From assembly GCF_029784155.1 (NCBI RefSeq), contig NC_073693.1, forward strand, positions 333,524,009 through 333,588,008: a stretch of 64,000 nt of DNA, in the 5' to 3' direction. The stretch's first letter is position 1. Each line of letters opens with the position of its first letter. The notes beneath the pieces are model-generated. The model had not been told where the DNA came from, searched no databases, and saw nothing but the letters and a program-made list of their open reading frames with translations. Both the position numbers and the translations under genes were made by a program. The DNA is from Uranotaenia lowii (lineage: Eukaryota; Arthropoda; Insecta; Diptera; Culicidae). Of this stretch, positions 30,896-42,829 are shown one piece after another.

Positions 30896-31307
30896 GTGAG
30901 AGATTTCCATTTATACCTTTATTCTCCTTATTCTAGCTGGTTCATTGCAATGGCTTACTATGATTTGTGCTTCTATCGAAACTTTCAATATAGGCTTTAG
31001 TTTCTTTCTTTTCGATACAAATTGTGTGACGTAGGATTGGACTCTACTGTATATAGAATTTTGAGGTAAAGTCAACCCTAGGCGATGACTGCGCTTCTTT
31101 GGTTCCAGCGGAGGATAGCGAAACGTATGGTGGCTGTGGATTGCGCATACCGTTCAATAAAGAATCTGTTGTATTTTTCCTCCGACTACTGTTTCTGTTC
31201 ACAACTCTAGCCCTTGTTCGATTTTTCAGCATACATCAATTGTCTCTTTATTCATCAAATATCAATCATAACTTCTCATGTAATATTTTTTAACTTTTAA
31301 CTAACAG

Positions 31308-31345
31308 CTCAATCAAGTGGATGGCGGAAAACGAATCAATATCTA
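31308..31345 (+). CDS. Possible alternative 38-nt microexon
   Basis: A pyrimidine-rich acceptor (CTAACAG) and a GTATGT donor bound 38 bases that, in phase 0, read LNQVDGGKRINI plus two bases. Spliced to exon 34836 this would give an immediate stop, so it would create a short C-terminal variant. It could also be chance. Confidence 0.25.
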
Positions 31346-31461
31346 GTATGTACCTATTGATTAAATTTTCAGGATCTTGATGTGAAATATGTTCTTACTT
31401 TAGGAAAAATATAAAATAACACAAATTTGCTATTTGAAATTTAAGTTTGTTTTTTTTTCAG

Positions 31462-31483
31462 CTCAACACATCGCATTCAATAG
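31462..31483 (+). CDS. Host gene, 22-nt microexon (model exon 2)
   Basis: A strong T-rich acceptor (TTTTTTTTTCAG) and a GTATAT donor bound 22 bases coding LNTSHSI plus one base. It enters in phase 0 from exon 1 and leaves in phase 1, exactly what exon 34836 needs in its long open frame. Like two neighbouring acceptors (31308 and 31678) it starts CTCAA. The support is splice signals and phase only. Confidence 0.35.
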
Positions 31484-34189
31484 GTATATATTTAGATAGT
31501 TTCTATTGACGTAGTATTAGTCCATTCTTTTGATTCCTATTTCTGTAATATTCGGAAACTTTATCCTCTTTTCTTTGGCTTTGTATTTAATTTGTTTGAA
31601 GCTTTTCTTCAAAAAAAGCTCAGTTTTTTGTGTCATATCTTTTATCAAATTCTACATTTTTGTGCAATTATTTGCAGCTCAACTTTGACAACATCTCGCC
31701 CACTGATCGATCTTTTATTTAATAACAAGTTTGCAAATCAACACATTAAAATTTATTAACATTTAACCTTTCTTACGGCTAACATCATTAAATTGTATTA
31801 TATTGTATTATACAAAATATATTGTATTCTTTTGACTTATATTGTATTATATTGTATTATATCGAAATATGTAGTATGATATTATATGATATTTTTTCAT
31901 ATCATCATTCTCCCAGAATACTGATTCGTAATGTAGATGATGTGATGTAAGTAACTTATCTTAGTAACTAACACTTATCTGTAAAAGTAGAAAAATCCAA
32001 CAAAAAATGTGTGAGGTTGAGAATGAATAAAACTTCTGGGTTTTACAATACGTACAGAAGAAACCTTGAAACAGAACTTAACTTCCTTCTTTTTATTGTA
32101 AGCCCTCGCCATTGCACAAATACTACAATATAAATTCAGGTGTCAAGTCGGGTCATCAATTCAAATAAAAAAAAGACGTTTCTAAGTCCTAAAAACAAGT
32201 GATCACTTTTGTTAAACGAAAATAAAAAGATCGTATGAAAATGACTTCCGAATGAAAATATGTTGTCTTTCGAACCAGTAGTTTCAAGTTTTCATAATTT
32301 TCGAAATTTCATACTAAAATTTTTGAACAAAGAGTGAGTTTGAATTCAGCAGGTCAAAATGAAAAAATTAAATTGAGAGTAAATTTCTGAAAACGAATAT
32401 TATCGATTGAAAAGAACATTTAATTAAAATATAAATCTATTTGAGAAGAATGACCTAAGCATACTTTTGCCATGAGAGTGAAGTTTGCTCTTTTTTTGCT
32501 TGACATAAGGTGGTACGTAGAAAAAATGAATGCTGATTAGTAACGTGAAGCCAAATTTAGCTAATATTGAGATCTTAGACACATATCATTTTTCAAAAGA
32601 TATGAGATTATAATGATAAAATTTCATTATAAAAGTCTACTCGGGATTACTCATCTTGGTAGCATTTCGCTATCGATTCAAGCACCAACTGCTCGGGATT
32701 TTTATTCAATTTCACAATAAAATATCCATTTTTGTACTGTTGCGTGGATGCAAATAAATATCAATGACAAAAAAATGATTCTCAGGGTTATCTCGTTTCC
32801 AAACTCGATTTTAAATAAGCACGCTACGCATCCTATTTGATAGGCCTATATAGATTCATGTGTCGTTTGGTTTTTAGTTATACAATATATGAATTAAATT
32901 AAAAAGGCTTTTTTATGATTAATAATCCCCGTTGGACAAATTTATTCCTAGTTTGTACTCAGCATACGCCGACATTAGAAGTTTTGCTTTGTTGAGAAAT
33001 CAACACTCAATAATGTTAATGAATCAATTCGTTATTTTGTTTTCGTTCTATTTAAATTCAAACTCGTTATTAAAGCTTAATTCTCGTCGATAAAAATTGT
33101 ATACAAAATTTTTCTCTCATTTTGATCTAATTTTTTGAATGAAATGAATGAAACCTTAATGGTGCCTTTAATGCTGTCCTGGTAATATCAACACCTCATT
33201 ATGCTATTGATTTTTTACTCTACTATTGGTTTGCCATCAAAGTTCGGAATACAGTTAGGTTTTTTTACACTGATAAACGTACCGTGTAGAAAAAACCGTG
33301 ATAATTCCCGAAAAACGTGTAAAAAAACTGTTTTAATTGCGGAAAACTGTGTAAAAAAAGACCATAAAAATTCTGCAGCTCCGAAACTTGAAACAATGAG
33401 ACATGTTACTTGATACATAAGACCTCAGACCTGAGACCTGATTCCTGAGATAGGAGACTTGAGACTTGAGATTTTAGACTTGAGACCTGAAACTTGAGGC
33501 TAGAGACATTATATCTGAGGCTGTGAACTGGTACCTGAGACTTGAGACCTGATAATTGAGACAACTAATATCTAGACCTGAGACATGGGACTTGATGCCT
33601 GAGACCATAGACCTCAGTCTTTCGACATGATACCTGAGACCTGAGACCTGGGAGTTGAGACTTTAGACATGATACCTGAGACCTGAGTCCAGAGACCTGA
33701 GGCCTGATACATGAGACCTAAGACATGGGACATTAGATCTGAGACTTGATGTTAAAAAGACTTCAAAAATTTCTTAGTGTTTTCCGTTCAAAAGGACTAT
33801 TTTCTGTCAAAAACCGTGTTAATTCTCGAAATCCGTGTATAAAAACCGTGTAAAAAAACTGCGTTAAAAAACCTTGGTATATTAATACATTGATGAAACC
33901 TAATTTTGGCAGCTTGTAAATTCAATACCAAATATGTGACCATTTTGACATTAATTGTTCCTTTTTTCTACTGTTCGTAATTGATTCAGGCATCGAAGTC
34001 TTTTCGGGATTGCATGAACATCAACATGAACTGACTGCCGTTTTGAGCACAACCAATACCCCAAAAAACTCGATGCTGTGCTAATAGGCCCATAGAAATC
34101 TTTTACGAAAGTTGGTACAGACTACATTGAAAATCTGATTACCACGGTGTGAAGTTGTTTTGAAGTTTAAAAAAAACACTCAACTACAA
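31484..34189. other. Intron sequence with low-complexity and repeat patches
   Basis: Contains a TATTGTATTA microsatellite-like patch at 31797-31880. A degenerate GAGACCT tandem region lies at 33420-33745, between blocks of CCGTGTAAAAAAACTG-like repeats (33280-33370 and 33780-33875). The acceptor-like CAG-CTCAACTTTGAC at 31675 has no matching donor that I can see. Confidence 0.45.
33420..33745 (+). repeat. Degenerate GAGACCT tandem repeat
   Basis: About 40 imperfect copies of a 7-mer close to GAGACCT or GAGACTT run head to tail, with scattered changes and one- or two-base slips. On both sides are several copies of a motif like CCGTGTAAAAAAACTG. Confidence 0.8.
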
Positions 34190-34660
34190 ATAATTTACCC
34201 AGATTATTATCGTACAGCAGTCGAAGCAGTAAATATAACTTATCTTGTGTAAATTGTCATTGGATCCCATATAAAGATAAATTGGTTCATATCAGTTCAT
34301 TTGAGAGATTAATGCGGTCAAATTGTCACTTCTAGAACTGAACCTGAACTTAATGTGCGTTTTTAACAGTGGCTCCATAGAGTTTTCAACAACATGTTGT
34401 TTAGTTAGGGATTTTTTTAAACTGCTCATACACTGGAATAAAAAGAGCCAAAATAACAAGTTTTAACGGGAAGAAAAAAGAACTTGAAATCAATTCTGCT
34501 ACTCAAAATAAACATTTGTTTTAAGGTGTTCAATGGAAAAGAAAAAAATGCAAAGACAAGAAAAAAAACTATCTCGAGTCATTTTAGTGTTCTGCCACGT
34601 TAAGAATATAAAATGACGTTTGAGAACAGCAACACGTTAAAACTGTTCATGCTACTTTAT
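34190..34660 (+). repeat. Direct duplication family 3, copy 2
   Basis: The second diverged copy of 29400-29970 in the same orientation, 4.7 kb downstream. It lies in the intron just before exon 34836. Confidence 0.75.
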
Positions 34661-34835
34661 CAGCAACAAAATCAAACAATAGTTATATGTTATTTGTTTT
34701 TTTAGTTAATAGTTTATGAAACTGATTCAAATATTTTCCGTTAGTTGTCCTTTTTGATTGTGTTATTCATGCATTCAGTTGTTTGGTTCACTACTTAATG
34801 TTATTATTTTAATTTATTTTTTTTTTCGTCTTCAG

Positions 34836-34959
34836 TTCATGATTCCTCCTCCGCCACCTCTACCCCCGCCACCGATTCCGGAAGAAGATCTCCTAGCAGC
34901 TGGACCCAGCAGACAGTCACCGTTTCTGTCATCGTTCAAACGAAACCCATCCTGCCAAA
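34836..34959 (+). CDS. Host gene, 124-nt exon (model exon 3)
   Basis: A strong acceptor (CGTCTTCAG) and a GTATTT donor bound a GC-richer block. In the frame entered in phase 1 it reads HDSSSATSTPATDSGRRSP, then SSWTQQTVTVSVIVQTKPIL. It leaves in phase 2 and joins the last exon without a stop. A second open frame reads a Pro-rich MIPPPPPLPPPPIPEEDLL, but it leads to an early stop (..STPV) in the next exon. Composition and splice signals support a real exon; the frame choice rests on phase continuity. Confidence 0.5.
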
Positions 34960-35069
34960 GTATTTTTTACAGTTAGAGCTTTTCCACAATGATATCAAAG
35001 AGCACAAAATTTGCTTTATGTAACGAATATCTTCCTTTTTCTGCATTCCATCCCATAACAGCCCTCCAG

Positions 35070-35235
35070 TTTGCTGCAAACCGTCCCGGAAATTCCACCC
35101 CTGTGTAGCAGCTCAGTCGGGGACAACAACGTCTCGGTTTGCCCTTCGCCCCTGCCGCCTACTTCCGGATCCGGCCCTGGCCAGGTGTCGATGGACCAGC
35201 GAGCGGCCATGCTGCACAACGCGACCCGTTTCTGA
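35070..35235 (+). CDS. Host gene, last coding exon (model exon 4)
   Basis: The acceptor CCCTCCAG follows a long pyrimidine-rich tract; an alternative CAG lies 8 bases upstream. In the chosen phase it encodes LLQTVPEIPPLCSSSVGDNN, then a Pro/Ser/Gly-rich stretch and MDQRAAMLHNATRF before TGA at 35233. With the other three exons the model totals 396 nt, 131 residues and a stop. The protein looks hydrophilic, Ser/Thr/Pro-rich and probably disordered. It is perhaps the C-terminus of a larger isoform whose upstream exons are outside what I can see. No family is recognised. Confidence 0.5.
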
Positions 35236-36950
35236 TAGGAAATCCGTTCCCGGGCAACTCCCCCGCCACCCCCGCTTCGAACCAGCAGCTTTGAACGGTG
35301 CTCCTAGACGGTGAAAAGGTAGAAAGAGAGAAGTATAATATTAGTGAATGAATTCCTGGGGAAAAGTGGGGTGAAAAAAATGTCAAAGGGTTGTCTGGCA
35401 CTTTGTTTAAGGACTATTTACCTTAAATAGGGAAAAACTCGACTTACAACTAGCTACTTATTCTATTTCTAAAACTTATTCTCTTACTCTTATATAGGCA
35501 GAAGAAAAAAAAACAGAAAATCTATAAATGGATAAAAACTGAAAGAAACTAAATCTCATTCATCTTCTATCATCCACAAGCGAAAAAAAGAACCGGATCG
35601 TACCGAAATTTGATAACTAGTTAAAAGTCAACTCAAACAAAAAAACTGTAACTAGACTTGATGAGAGCCAAAAGCCCGTGTCCTTGTATTTATGGTCCTT
35701 TAAAGATGTATATATTCATACAGAAAAAAAAATTAACAATCGGAAACAGATTAGCCAATTCAAAACTAGATAAGGGATTTTTTACCAAAGTACATAAACA
35801 AAGGATCAATCAGACAAATCCGTCGCTGGAAGTGCATGAAATTTATAGAAGTTTCAACCAAGATCGGTCACAAGAACCTATAAAAAAAACTTGTAATTAA
35901 AACAGAAAAGAGCAGAGCCTAGATTAAAGTTGTAAATAGTTTGCGGAGAGGACAATTTTTAAGAAAAACCCAAAATGACACTACCCATAACATCTACTAA
36001 TGGAATCATTAACAAACCAAAAAAAAAACTCAAACCCCATACGATTATTGTGCTAACCAATCTCTTGATAAACGAAACAAACAGTAAAACAAATAAAGTA
36101 ACGAAAAGTTGTACGAATATGTTAACAGACAAAGTGGGATATTAAAACAAAAAAAAACCCGAAAACAACCGAAAGAAACAAAACTGAAATAAATGGAAAC
36201 TAAACAATTAACTACTAACTAACTAACTAACTAACAGATAACATTTACAATTTCGAAAGAACAGAGAAAAAAAATCATCCAAACAAACAAATCTGTAAGG
36301 TGAAATTATAAATTAAAAAGGAAAAAAAAGTTTTTTTTTCTCTTACAAAAAAACTTTTATTTGATTCCTAGGTTTAACGCTTTGGTTCGTCAATTGTCGA
36401 CCCAAGTTCGAAGAACGTGAAAAAAATAAAGTTAGGAAAGGAACACATTTTGTGCCAGAAATTTGTTGTAAATATGAAGAGAACGTTGTGTGATTAGGCG
36501 TAAAAAAGTTTTTGACGTGAATGAATGCCAAAAGAACGTGCGAACAGTTTGAAATGATGCAACAAACTTAAACTGTGTAAAAACTGAAGAGAGTTAAAAA
36601 TAACTATTATATTACCTTATTAATTAACATTATTCAAATAAGTTCAAACGAAAAAAAAAATAAAACCGAGAGTTTCGAATGGAAAAGAACGAACGAACGA
36701 AAAATAAACCTAAAAAAACAAAATACAGTAATTAGTCGCCGGATGGGCAGGAGAGGTCGTTGGAGAGACTTTTGTTTGCAAATAGAAAACAGAAATGACT
36801 TATACTAATGATTGTTATGATGATGATGGTATGTTGCAAGTTGTATAATAAACGAACAAATACATAAAAAAAAAACAAACAAACACCCACGATAAATATG
36901 AACGATATGGAATGTAAAACAATGAATAAATAAAAAAAATGCAGGGATTA
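35236..36950 (+). other. Long AT-rich 3' UTR of the host gene
   Basis: There are many A-rich runs, an ACTA microsatellite at 36211-36235 and no credible coding frame. AATAAA-type signals cluster at the end (36846-36852 and 36925-36934), so the transcript probably ends near 36950. A long AT-rich 3' UTR is common in insect neuronal genes, but I cannot infer tissue from it. Confidence 0.45.
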
Positions 36951-39353
36951 TTTATCGATAGTTGAGTCTTTCATTGTGAACAAAACATCCGAAAATTTTG
37001 AATTCAGTTCATCTTGGATTTCAAAAATATCTCAACAATAAAAGAAAATATAAATGGTGAGTATAGGGAAGAATGAGGGTACCTTAATTCCTGGGGACAC
37101 TTGATTTCTCAGCTGTATCTCGAAACTGGAATGTCTTCCATGGATCAAATGTTGTAAAAAATAATGTCTTATAGAGCTAAACAGTAAACCTGTCATCTAA
37201 AAAATAAGAATTTTATTTTTTGAGTTATTACACTTTGTTTGAAAAATCTAACAAATTGATCTTAAAGATCATTTTTTTATCATTTAAAAATGCTTCCCAC
37301 ATTTAAAAAAGAAATAAAAAATGAAAATCAAAAATAATTTTTCCAATATGTAAATCTTTAGAGTATAATTTGAATTATTTTATGCCATAGCAATAGTAAA
37401 CTCCCAATTTATTTAAGAAAAAGTTTTTCAAAATTTATGTTATTAGTTGGATTGATTACTTGAGTTCAAAATTTTATATTTTTCTTCTGAATGGATTTTG
37501 ATATTTGCTAAGAACGATATTTTTAAAATTTATCCAATGACTTTGATTTACTCAATAATTTCCTGATAAAAAGGACTCAAAAGGATGCTTTCATCTGAAA
37601 AATAGAAATTTCCGTAAAGTTTTTAAGTATGCAATAATTATAGGGTAGCAGACAAATATTTAGAATTGCTTTTGTCTGACACTTATAAACTGTGAAATTA
37701 AAACTTATATGACCAAAAAAGTCAAAAGAACTTTTATCTTAAGATTTTTCATGATTTTTGCCAGAACTCAGGGCATCGTGAATAAATGACCAAGTCTCCT
37801 CAAATTTTCAAAATACCACAATTTTTTAGTCCCACGCAAATGCTTGAAGATCATCTATGGGTTTATTTATCGATCTAACCTTTGCAGCATATTAACTTGA
37901 AATTTCACGCTGAGAGGAAAACCAAATGACGGAGATCTGCAAATTTTTTCCGTTCTACCCAATAGTCGTGAAGCATTGGTTTGAACTTTTTTAAGGTTGA
38001 AAAGTAGGGGAGAGTGGGGTATCGTGGGCCACTTTTAATATCTCAGATGTGTGTTGAGATAAAAATCTCAAACCAACTGTCATCATCGTCGCTTTGCGTG
38101 AGCATGTATTCCTATATGTTGTTGACTGAAATACGCATCATATGCTTCTTTAATTTATCAAGCTAAAAAAAGTTAGAAAAATTTACTTACATAATTAAAA
38201 AAAAACACCCGCTAATTTCATCGATGGGGAACCTAAATATGCTCCTACGCTTATGATCTTAGTTTTGTCATTATCTTTCACGTGGAAAAGGAATTTTTGA
38301 TGAAACATCAATAAGTCACACAAACGCAACCAATTTGCAAATCATAGCTTGTGGGGAATCGTGGGCCACACATCTTGAACCACCTATATTTTTATGTTTT
38401 TATACAAATTAAGAACTTAAAATACGGTTTTCCTATCTGTAAAGTTTTCTTATGCCAAATGAAGAGTTATAATCTTCGACTACTTTGAAATCATGGAAAT
38501 GGACATATTTTTTGAAAACCCTTAAATCTTCAGCCGTATAAAATGGTGTTGCGAATTGCAATTCGAACTGCATAGTGAAAAGATCGTAAAAAATGTCGTC
38601 TGTTCTCTCCGAAACCAGCAGTGCATCCAGATGACTTAAAATCGAATGGGAATTGAGTCATATTGACCAATGAGTGAGGGGCCAAACATTGTCGCTGGCA
38701 ACGATTTGAAGGCTTTGAGAGCAAAATCTTGCGCTCTCTTGAATTCTTCCTTCAGGTACGAATACGGTGTCGGGTAACGCCCAATTGGTGTAGTTTTCGT
38801 CGCTTTAGAAAGAAGAGAAATCTTTGTAGGAACTGCGTATAAAATGCGCAGAGCCGACATAATTCGGTACCATCTGTATTTCACTTAATAATTTTTTTTA
38901 GCAATTCTGAAAATGCCAGTCTGTTCTGTTTACACTCCAAAGCGTTCCTAAATATTTTTGGACCTTTTAAGTTTTCTTTACTACTTAAATCTGACGATAA
39001 ACGAAAACGAAAATTTTTAGTAATTTTTTATGGATTTTTTCAACTTTTCTCGTAAGGAATTACGGCATTTTAGGGAAACATCATCTGCCACCTGTCCAAA
39101 TGATGAACATTGGTTGTATTCATCACAGGACGAAAAACATTCTTATTCAATTATTATTTATAAGCATTTGATATTTGTTCAAATTTATGTGCGACGTATA
39201 TTATTGATTTAAGTGTTCCTTTTTGGCGAAGAACAGTGCTCTTTTCAAAACTATTGAAAATGCAGGTTTTGTGCAACTGCATTCTCCACAGGAGCAGCAG
39301 TACTGAACTCAAGATGCAGCTAAACCGTTGAGCGGCTGCGGACTGACTGGACA
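36951..39353. other. Intergenic AT-rich sequence
   Basis: Holds repeat family 2 copy 2 (37381-37960). Two related phrases occur at 38031-38052 and 38349-38372 (GTGGGGTATCGTGGGCCAC and GTGGGGAATCGTGGGCCAC), probably parts of an old repeat. A minus-strand frame of 82 codons at 38884-38636 has no family that I recognise. Confidence 0.45.
37381..37960 (+). repeat. Dispersed repeat family 2, copy 2
   Basis: Collinear with 13868-14360 but ~90 bp longer, by internal insertion after the GTAGCAGACAAATATTTAGA block. Confidence 0.65.
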
Positions 39354-39361
39354 CTTAGAGG

Positions 39362-41000
39362 CAGTGATGCCACATTTCTATCGGTATTTTGGAACCCAAA
39401 AAAATCTTTTATCGGTATGGAAACCCTAAAAATCGGTATGAAAATCGGTATTTGAGGTGAATATTCAAAAATGCTTACATTTTCAACTTCCTAACGTATT
39501 TTTCTTTAACTGGAAGCTTGTAATAAAAAGCAAGTCTAAGAACTCTTATGAATGTTCATTTTTAGTTTTAAACTAGCTGACTAAAATTTTAACAGAACTT
39601 TATGTTTGCTACAACTTATACAATTTTTTTTATTTCAAAACTACCTGCTTTTTCTGACGAAACGCAAAAATCACAAATGAAAATTCAGCAGAGAATCCGA
39701 ATTTAGTATTTCTTTCCAGTACTCATAATTGAATTGAAATTTAGTTTGAAAGTTACCATTTGCTAAGAAAAATAAGAGCATGGCGAGCACCTTCAAGTTA
39801 CACGTAGATTAGGCATATAAATTAAGTTAAAACTTGATGTTTAGCTAAAGTGGGATGTGAACCAGGCCAACCTAAAGGAATTTTCAATTTAGTAAGCACT
39901 TACAAATCCAATGGCTTTTGACGTTCGAGATAAATATGGGCCCAAGTTGATGTTCTTCGTTTGGTTAAGGGTTTTTTCAGTCAAACTGGTCATTTCAGCT
40001 TTCAAAGCTTTTAGTAATAGATATCAGTTTAGCGATTAAAAAAAGGAATGATTGCAGAAAGTTGAGAGAGTAGTTGCTTCAATTTTTTTCTGCCAATGGA
40101 AAATTAATTTTATTTTTTGAAAAAATCACACATTAGTCATATGAAAACACAAGCATTATATACGCGAAATTAAATGATAAACGTGTTCTAAAAGAAGGTG
40201 TTCCTCCGAAAAAGATTTAAAAACACATAGTTTTTCTAAAACTGAAAATACTTATTTTGCCTGGCGATCTCTGCATACATGTGATATCATTAATTTGGCT
40301 AACAAGATGGAGAAGGATTGAAGATTATATCGTAGATATGACAAACCGTGTATCTGATTGCACTTCAAATCTTGACATACCACATCTGGCGCCAAATTGA
40401 ACAAGGATTATATTCAAACGGTGTATATTTTCCTATGAAGAGTTAGCATCTCAGGAGACAAGAGCATTGTCAATTGAGATTGATTTTTAGAAACTTCTAC
40501 CACTTCTACTGGCAGTTGCAGAAGGTCAAATATCAGCCTTGGCTGAGTCCATTGGCTTTAAAGTTGAGCACCATAATAGTGCATAGCATTTAACAGAACA
40601 TAGGAACAAAACAGCGCGAACAACTTAACGAATTCTAGACTCGAATGAACACTACATAAGTGTTAGAAAAGTCAGAAATAAAATGAATAATAATAACAAC
40701 TGAACGAATTATGAGAGTGAGCTGTGGAGATCTTTGCAGGATACTTTAAAAGTTTTACAGATCAAAGTTACGTCACGACAGCTACCGCACTTTGTCTCCA
40801 TTCTACAGGACCTTTACGAGAATAGCTTGAATTAAGTGGGAATGTGGAAGTGGAATGAAGTTTGAGTTAAAATCTTAAAAATCGGTATGAAATCGGTATG
40901 TTTTGCCAAAAATCGGTAATCGGTATATACCGATTCTTGGTCAAAATTTTGCTCAAAAATCGGTATAAATACCGGAAAATCGGTATGTGTGGCATCGCTG
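39362..41000. mobile_element. hAT-like DNA transposon, non-autonomous, 1,639 bp
   Basis: The terminal inverted repeats CAGTGATGCCACA (39362-39374) and TGTGGCATCGCTG (40988-41000) differ at one position. An 8-bp direct duplication, CTTAGAGG, flanks them at 39354-39361 and 41001-41008. Eight-bp duplications and a CAGNG start are characteristic of hAT elements. Just inside both ends lie several copies of AATCGGTAT, pointing inward from both sides, like subterminal transposase-binding repeats. The interior has no open frame above 80 codons and no hAT dimerisation motif that I recognise, so it relies on a transposase elsewhere. Confidence 0.88.
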
Positions 41001-41008
41001 CTTAGAGG

Positions 41009-41356
41009 ATTGAGTGCCTCTCTGGAGGGATGAGAGTTCGCTAGCTTATCGATGTATTTGTGCTCCACACAGGTTACAGTTAATCTTTATTCACTTTCTT
41101 TGTCATGTCCTTAAATAAAATAAGTATTTATAGGCGATAAATAATAATAAGTATTTATAGGCATAGGCGATAGATATTTACATTACACACTGACGTGATA
41201 TACTCACTAATTAGTTATCTTATTTTCGTTTGATATTTTGAACTAACCACTCAGAATATCTGGCAAAAAGGGTGAGTTATCATGAACCGAGTTTGAATTG
41301 TTTGGCTTCACAGTGTTATGATGTAAACATTAGTACCGTGTTTATCTTTATCAGTT
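41009..41356. other. Intergenic; nothing supported
   Basis: A short AT-rich stretch between two transposons; I see only a GATAAATAATAATAAGTATTTATAGGC-like local repetition near 41110-41170. Confidence 0.4.
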
Positions 41357-41364
41357 GTCATCAG

Positions 41365-41780
41365 TATAGACACTATAATTTCATATAGTCTGGCAAAGAG
41401 AACGACGGGAGCCAATCGAACTGTCATTCGCGGGAGCCAATCGAGCAAACTTTCTAAATATTGGAAAATCATGGTTGAAGTATTGTGATTCACAAAGCTT
41501 TTCTGGTATTTTGTTAACATAAACTAAAGTTATTTGGCATTATTTTCACTATTTTTTCACCTATAAATCATAATATATTTTTCAAAAGCGTTTTCTAGTT
41601 GAAGTGATAAAAATAGCATGTTATTGACGAATCTGAGGAACAATTTTTTATTTTCAACTAGAGAGAGTTATGAAGAGCTTGAACATTATCGTTGAATGCT
41701 CGATTGGCTCCGCGCGAATGACAGTTCGATTGGCTCCCGTCATCCTCTTTGCCAGACTATATGAAATTATAGTGTCTATA
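41365..41780. mobile_element. Foldback/MITE element, 416 bp, 8-bp duplication
   Basis: Left arm 41365-41446 and right arm 41698-41780 are near-perfect inverted repeats of ~82 bp. They start TATAGACACTATAATTTC and include two copies each of GGGAGCCAATCGA. GTCATCAG flanks both ends (41357-41364 and 41781-41788). The interior is ~250 bp of AT-rich sequence with no frame. An 8-bp duplication fits hAT-, P- or Merlin-type mobilisation; the termini do not decide. Confidence 0.88.
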
Positions 41781-42285
41781 GTCATCAGCAATAATCACCG
41801 TTATTGTTCTCAATAGCGAATTGGATAAAAAAACAAACAGAAACAATATGTTGGTTCTCGAGGAACAGCAGATGTCCTCTGTTGGAGTCGAGGAATGTTT
41901 TGATATCAAGACAAACTGTTTTCAAATATAATCCAGGAAACTCGCCATTTACGAGTTATAAAAGATTCTTCTTAACGTGTGCATCTTACTCCTAGTTCCT
42001 CTACGTATATTGGCTCCAATTTGGTAGGCAAATGCTGATTTATTTAACTTTCATACGATCATTCTATAATGTGTATGGAACGTATATCCAAACATGATAA
42101 GAATATAGCTACAATAATGTTGCTGGAAAACGGATATTTAAAGTTAGGTCTTAAACTTCCCATTATTTTGGATTTTGTATTAAAAATAAGATCCTTTGTT
42201 AGGTAGAAATGAAAAAATATAAAACTCGACCAAATGTGGATTTTGGAAAAACGACAACAGATCGTCAAATAGGTTCAATGGTTCA

Positions 42286-42485
42286 CCGCAGTCCGTGGCG
42301 TAGAGAATAGCTTTCAAGTCTTTTAAGTCAGCCGGCATTAGATTGAATCCCGATCTCACTTTCTGTGGGTTGATGGTTTTAGCATTGTCCTCGAAAGATT
42401 TGAGCTTAGAGTTAAGAAAAAAGAATCTCTTCGAGGAAACATCAAGCTGTATTGAGATCCTGTATGTGTTTGAGTTCGTTTTTTA
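42286..42485 (+). mobile_element. tRNA-derived SINE, second copy
   Basis: Homologous to the SINE at 11752-11997, here on the plus strand. It has A-box-like TGGCGTAGAGAATAGC (42297-42312), B-box-like GATTGAATCCCGATC (42341-42355), and a tail ending in a short T/A-rich run near 42485. It is somewhat shorter than the first copy. Confidence 0.75.
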
Positions 42486-42829
42486 ATGTTGAAAGAAAGA
42501 TAAGAAAGTTAAACGGCCAGTAGAAGCCCTACGCTTTTGAAGCGCCTATAGGAAAATTGATCACTCCAATTTGAAGATTGAATGTAATTATTTGAAAAAA
42601 ACATTTCTACGGAGTGTAAAATTCATAAAATTCAAAAGTAAACCTACCAACTAGGAAAAGTTATGATTTTTACGAAGTTCGAGCGTTTTCGTATTTTTTC
42701 AACGGAAGTTTTCCGCTTGGGGTCACCCCGATAACCCTCTCTCCCAACCATAGGGCCGCGCCAGCTGATTGCTGATTAAGCATTTTATCCCAATCGGCTG
42801 TAATAATACAGATGTATGATATAACCTTC

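Noticed and set aside
34836..35108. Host gene ending in STPV with a possible PDZ-binding C-terminus
   Set aside because: It needs the Pro-rich frame of exon 3, which joins exon 4 only into an early stop; the alternative frame chains all four exons. Kept only as a possible variant.
38636..38884. Minus-strand frame of 82 codons
   Set aside because: Other frames of the same stretch look equally plausible, no motif is recognisable, and it lies next to an old repeat.
41365..41780. Tc1/mariner MITE with TA duplication
   Set aside because: The ends read TATA..TATA, but a perfect 8-bp duplication outside them explains the flanks better.
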